Shown in pieces: positions 8,201 through 10,356 of a stretch of DNA of 10,356 nt. The number at the start of each line of letters is the position of its first letter. The stretch's first letter is position 1. Source of the DNA: Irineochytrium annulatum (taxonomy: Eukaryota > Chytridiomycota > Chytridiomycetes > Chytridiales > Chytridiaceae); contig JADGJL010001084.1 in NCBI GenBank assembly GCA_027600665.1, positions 1 through 10,356 of the forward strand. The letters run 5' to 3'. The translations under genes were made by a program, and so were the position numbers. The notes under the pieces were generated by a model. That model made no database searches, was not told where the DNA came from, and was given only the letters and a program-made list of their open reading frames with translations.

Positions 8201-8590
8201 CGAGGTGTTGTTGGTGCTCTTGAGAACCTACGAAGAGCTGTAAGTTCGGGCTTGCGGGCGCGAGAGAAAGCCGACGGACGGACGTACCTGTAGCACGCTC
8301 TGCATTGATGACGGGCTCGCATCCCCCTGACTCAGCGGCCGCTCGGGCAACGGCTCGATGGCCACCGCCACGGCGACGCCGTTCGTCCGCCGGCTCATCG
8401 GCCCGCCCCCGTCGCTCCCGAGGTGACGAACTCCAAGCGATGGCGATGCCGCGGTGGCATGGCTCCAAAAGAGCAAAGTCAGCAGGAGCAGGTGGCCCAG
8501 GACTCGGCCGGCCGGCTTCGTCGGAGACCGCCGCCGTCCCGGGCCAGGTCGCCACGGTCCCGGAGAGGCCGCATCGTCAGCACCCGTCAT
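5262..8590 (-). CDS. Two-FAS1-domain type I membrane protein with long W-repeat cytoplasmic tail (3 exons)
   Basis: Exons 8590-8288, 8227-7777 and 7717-5262 join to 1069 residues. Order: hydrophobic signal segment (30-42, after a 29-residue basic start); FAS1 domain 1 (about 95-264) and FAS1 domain 2 (265-404), both with H1 (ITVLAFTDAAL; ITILVPSDAGL), YH (172-173; 331-332) and H2 (VIYVIDQLLVPP; VIHVVDSFLMP) motifs; one transmembrane helix (445-469) stopped by RRRRR; then a cytoplasmic tail of about 600 residues. At least eight N-X-S/T sequons lie in the ectodomain. The tail has an acidic run (527-548), two W-rich repeats (676-722, 773-819), proline stretches (827-849, 935-944) and a Glu-rich end. 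FAS1 domains mediate adhesion; a surface adhesin or receptor tied to cytoplasmic partners is inferred. Fungal FAS1 proteins are more often GPI-anchored. The start is the only in-frame ATG before the signal segment. Confidence 0.9.
5742..5792 (-). repeat. Degenerate third copy of the W-repeat core
   Basis: Residues 894-910 contain RTSGVAWWANPGASP, resembling the R-x-S-WW-x-N-x-G-x-S core of the two full copies, without the helix that follows it. A further RRSQWSDRESRR at residues 583-593 (6693-6725) recalls the repeat's end. Both may be remnants or independent W-containing linear motifs. Confidence 0.45.
5925..5993 (-). other. Proline-rich stretch in the tail
   Basis: Residues 827-849 read SSSPPPPPVPP then a spacer and TPPPPAMP, directly after W-repeat copy 2. 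A second stretch, PPSPPLPPMM, is at 935-944. Runs of this type bind SH3, EVH1 or profilin proteins, which fits a link to actin, but no partner can be named. Confidence 0.7.
6015..6155 (-). repeat. Tail W-repeat, copy 2 (47 residues)
   Basis: Residues 773-819. The core is VRNSWWSNTGVSA followed by PVADPAVAEAQ and ending RRSWWSG. Most changes from copy 1 are conservative (Lys/Arg, Ile/Val, Phe/Trp). The two WW or WF pairs frame a short Ala/Glu/Arg-rich helix, suggesting a preserved binding module. Confidence 0.88.
6306..6446 (-). repeat. Tail W-repeat, copy 1 (47 residues)
   Basis: Residues 676-722. The core is VRNSWWSNTGVSA followed by PIADPAVAEAQ, a charged helix-like stretch, then RKSWFSG. 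It matches copy 2 at 34 of 47 positions with no gaps. The copies are 97 residues (291 bases) apart. I recognise no named domain in it. Confidence 0.88.
6828..6893 (-). repeat. Acidic Asp/Glu run (GAA/GAC-type triplet tract) in the tail
   Basis: Residues 527-548 are almost entirely Asp and Glu; the coding DNA is a degenerate CTC/CTT/GTC triplet tract on the plus strand. It sits about 53 residues after the membrane stop-transfer. Such tracts can change length by slippage; this one is in frame. Confidence 0.8.
7065..7139 (-). other. Transmembrane helix of the FAS1 protein
   Basis: Residues 445-469 form a single hydrophobic stretch rich in Gly and Val (IGAVVGCVLGGIVVV, then CILAGLFCLI). Five arginines follow at 470-474, a stop-transfer signal that by the positive-inside rule puts the FAS1 domains outside and the C-terminal tail in the cytoplasm. 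Confidence 0.9.
7260..7679 (-). other. FAS1 domain 2 coding region
   Basis: Residues 265-404, all in exon 3. H1 is ITILVPSDAGLQAF (299-312), the YH motif is in AEYHILPG (329-336), and the closing motif is DAGVIHVVDSFLMP (391-404). Sequons lie at residues 320, 342, 360 and 405. A linker of about 40 Pro/Thr-rich residues separates it from the membrane helix. Confidence 0.87.
7718..7776 (-). other. Intron 2 of the FAS1 gene (59 bases)
   Basis: On the minus strand the donor is AACG|GTGAGC, the branch site is GCTAACG (consensus CTAAC), and the acceptor is TTTGTTTTTGCAG|CC, phase 1. Splicing makes ...VLASNAVIYVIDQ, restoring the H2 motif that closes FAS1 domain 1. An ATG at 7754 inside the intron opens the long downstream frame artificially. 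Confidence 0.93.
8228..8287 (-). other. Intron 1 of the FAS1 gene (60 bases)
   Basis: On the minus strand it runs from CAG|GTACGT to CTTCGTAG|GTT, phase 0, with a possible branch site at ACTTAC. Splicing joins SMQSVLQ to VLKSTNNTSSFYSLI, a normal FAS1 entry helix. The length is a multiple of three but the acceptor TAG is itself an in-frame stop, so a retained intron would end the protein at 120 residues, before FAS1 domain 1. Confidence 0.88.
8447..8590 (-). other. Signal peptide region of the FAS1 protein
   Basis: Residues 1-48 comprise a long polar, basic start with an RRR cluster (20-22), a hydrophobic core VLGHLLLLTLLFW (30-42), then SHATAASP, where cleavage after an A-T-A type site near residue 47-48 is plausible. 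The long n-region is unusual; a signal anchor is the alternative. There is no other in-frame ATG until residue 65, past the core. Confidence 0.65.
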
Positions 8591-9389
8591 TACAAGGCCG
8601 TTGTCCTTTTCAGCTGAGCTGCTCCCTTATTTCTCAATGCAGCTCAACAGAAACCTGGTGCGTTTCACCCCTGATGTCATCCTGGCCGTTCTCCAGTGAA
8701 TGCTGCCGGCTGCCTGCTGCCCAGACATGCCCGGGTGGTGGCGTCCGGGGTGGCGTCGGGCTGGGTGGAGATGAGATGAAGGGAGTAAGCAGAGCTACTT
8801 CGGTTGTTTGTTTTTACGCTGAAAGGAAATGAGGAATGATTCTCCTCGGACTTATAAAGCTACAGAATTAGGAAAAGACCTTCCACATCGCGCATCAGCA
8901 GGGAAGAAACTCGGTGCAGAGGAATTAAGAAAGAACGAAAGCAAGCGGAAGGATGTGTCAAACGAAAATATAGATTGAGCCTTGGCAAACACCGTCCACC
9001 AATACATCTGATATGGCAGAGTAGGTAGGCAGGCAAACACTTCAAAAAGGGGTAGAGTCCAAAATGGAAATTGAGGATGGGTTGCGTTATCTGGCAACTA
9101 CGAGAGAACGAATAGTTCTTCAGCTTTCACCACAGTATGGGTGGGAAGAAGAGAAGTACAACAATCAAAAGAGGCAGGAAAGAAATCAAAGAACTTAAAT
9201 ACCAAATGACTCAGTGACAAGCCTTGAACGATAAGTGTTCACTTAAAGAAAAAAAGTTATGAAACCAGCCATAAAATCAAAGTGCAAAAACCCTCACGCA
9301 CGAAAGTAAGGAAAAACAGATGGAAAATAAAGGTGAACGAACAACAAAAAATAATTCCACAACATGGAGCTCATACTCTCCTGCCCGGG
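8591..9389. other. Upstream region of the FAS1 gene and of the small 9390 frame
   Basis: The part next to the FAS1 start (8591-8780) is GC-rich and the rest AT- and purine-rich, with A-rich strings at 9245-9360. A TATAAA word at 8853-8858 reads TTTATAAG on the minus strand, about 260 bases before the FAS1 ATG, and could serve either direction. An 81-codon minus-strand frame (8852-9097) has no family resemblance. No RNA gene is seen. Confidence 0.55.
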
Positions 9390-9674
9390 ATGCTAACCGC
9401 AGGCAAACTTGTCTTCCGTCCCACCCCTGACTGGGTCTCAAACCCCGGCGACCGCGGCATCCCGAGCGACGATCCGCTAAGCCCAGCACCCCCGCCCCCG
9501 CCCCCGCCGGCTAGCTACGGCGGCAAGACCACCACTGTGGCCGCGTCCACCCCCGCTGCTGGCAACACCGCGCCGGCGTACACCTCGTCCTCACTGGCAG
9601 CAAGCAAGTCCACCCCGGCTTACGCTGCGACGTCGTTGGCTACGGCCACCAAGAAGGTTAAGTGCCTGAACTGA
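9390..9674 (+). CDS. Small Pro/Ala/Ser/Thr-rich protein, or last exon of a longer gene
   Basis: From ATG 9390 the frame encodes 94 residues ending in KKVKCLN before TGA. Codons strongly favour G or C in the third position, in sharp contrast with AT-rich flanks on both sides, which argues for real coding. The sequence has a short ordered-looking start (GKLVFRPTPDWVSNPGDRG), a PAPPPPPPPAS run, then Thr/Ala/Ser-rich sequence with a partial internal repeat (APAYTSSSLAAS and TPAYAATSLATA). The frame stays open back to 9282 but without an ATG and with AT-rich codons, so that part is probably untranslated or intronic. No signal peptide or domain is recognisable. It may be the 3' exon of a gene whose earlier exons I could not define. 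Confidence 0.5.
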   Translation: MLTAGKLVFRPTPDWVSNPGDRGIPSDDPLSPAPPPPPPPASYGGKTTTVAASTPAAGNTAPAYTSSSLAASKSTPAYAATSLATATKKVKCLN

Positions 9675-10258
9675 GCGCTTAGACTACATGATCAATATCC
9701 TCGTTTTGTGAATTTCCTCTCTTCCTTTTTTGGTATTTCCTCCTTTCGCTGTTCATTTCTTATAGATTCGCGTTACAACACCATTTAGTGCATCCGCTGA
9801 ACTTTTTTTCGTAACAGCCCTTTTTCAGCACCTATCTCTATCTCGTTTTTTTTGGACCTTTAATGCTCTCGGCTTGACTTTCACTTTTTTTCTTAATGGA
9901 AGCTGCCGAACTCTTCCCAAGCATTCGACGCGCAACGGCTGGTCCTCCGCGGTTTAGTTTGCCATTTATGGATTAATCGTTGTGCGGTTCTTTTCTTTGT
10001 TGGCGCTTTAACAATACACTGGGGGCGGCGGCATGCCGTGCACTATATTTGAACCGCACAAGATGCTCACAATATATCTTTACATCGCATTAAGATTTGG
10101 TTTGTGATGAGTTAACGAGGCGCCGGTAAGGGTATTTTTTTGAGTGATTTGCTTCGGTGCAGCGAAGGAGAAGACGATTGCCATTTGTATTGTAACACCA
10201 AAAAATGCCCAAGGCATCTCAGTTTCCAATGCCGAAGAAGTTCAATGAAGAGATAAGA
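9675..10258. other. T-tract-rich spacer
   Basis: This stretch follows the small frame's stop. Many runs of six to nine T occur on the plus strand (for example near 9804, 9845 and 9885), with no open frame worth reporting. The first part is probably the 3' untranslated region of the 9390 frame. Nothing else is identifiable. Confidence 0.5.
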
Positions 10259-10341
10259 TTTTTTTTTTTTTTTTTTTTTTGACCGGGACCACAATTTTTT
10301 TTTTTTACCGGTAATTTGGGCCCCCACAGTAAAAAAAAAAA
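10259..10341. repeat. Cluster of long homopolymer runs (T22, T12, A11)
   Basis: A run of 22 T (10259-10280) is followed by a 14-base GC-rich spacer, 12 T (10295-10306), a 24-base segment holding the palindromes TTACCGGTAA (10305-10314) and GGGCCC (10318-10323), then 11 A (10331-10341). The T12 and A11 runs can pair as a hairpin. On the minus strand the T runs would look like poly(A) tails, as a retroposed element would leave, but no element body is recognisable. Confidence 0.6.
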
Positions 10342-10356
10342 GGAATTGAAATAAAA

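Larger units (their letters stand above)
7680..8308 (-). other. FAS1 domain 1 coding region (spans both introns)
   Basis: Residues about 95-264 of the spliced protein. It starts with the helix SVLQVLKS, continues with FYSLIRNNPFLP, the H1-type strand ITVLAFTDAALSS, YH at 172-173, and closes with VIYVIDQLLVPP (253-264). Sequons occur at residues 107, 108, 131, 187 and 210. Intron 1 lies inside the first helix and intron 2 directly before H2. Confidence 0.85.

Noticed and set aside
8305..8832. 175-codon plus-strand frame over FAS1 exon 1
   Set aside because: It is a shadow of the minus-strand coding exon with Arg/Ser/Pro bias, and has no domain.
10259..10280. T22 run as a transcription terminator
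   Set aside because: RNA polymerase III stops need only a few T and no tRNA or 5S gene lies upstream.
1..10356. tRNA genes, rRNA, CRISPR arrays, transposase or viral genes
   Set aside because: I looked for TPsiC-like GGTTCGA words, regular spaced repeats and catalytic motifs by eye on both strands and found none.

Overview
The window looks like nuclear DNA of a fungus. The evidence is short spliceosomal introns of 59-60 bases with GT...AG ends (one has a textbook CTAAC branch site), long GC-rich open frames coding for low-complexity Ser/Pro/Ala-rich proteins, AT-richer spacers, and the families present: a CUE ubiquitin-binding domain and fasciclin (FAS1) adhesion domains. There are no bacterial operons or ribosome binding sites. 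The sequence alone does not fix the phylum.

Layout: (1) 1-1841 is an AT-richer stretch with no convincing gene. It holds a perfect-arm inverted repeat, a TATA box and several splice-donor-like words. (2) 2234-4741 (+) encodes an 835-residue, mostly disordered protein with one CUE domain of the gp78/Cue1 type. A GC-rich stretch upstream (1842-2166) may be a coding first exon or a spliced 5' leader. (3) 4742-5261 is the spacer between two convergent genes. (4) 5262-8590 (-) is a three-exon gene for a 1069-residue type I membrane protein: signal peptide, two FAS1 domains rich in N-glycosylation sequons, one transmembrane helix, and a cytoplasmic tail of about 600 residues. The tail carries an acidic run, proline-rich motifs and two copies of a 47-residue tryptophan-rich repeat. 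(5) 8591-9389 is the upstream region of that gene. (6) 9390-9674 (+) is a small Pro/Ala/Ser/Thr-rich reading frame, either a 94-residue protein or the last exon of a longer gene. (7) 9675-10356 is a T-tract-rich spacer ending in long T and A runs.

The two main genes face each other tail to tail and nothing shows that they work together. The most interesting object is the FAS1 receptor-like protein. Fungal FAS1 proteins are commonly GPI-anchored or secreted, whereas this one joins an adhesive ectodomain to a long tail with a repeated W-rich motif and SH3/EVH1/profilin-type proline stretches, an arrangement suited to linking wall or surface contact to the cytoskeleton. That role is inference; the domain order is read directly from the spliced frame.
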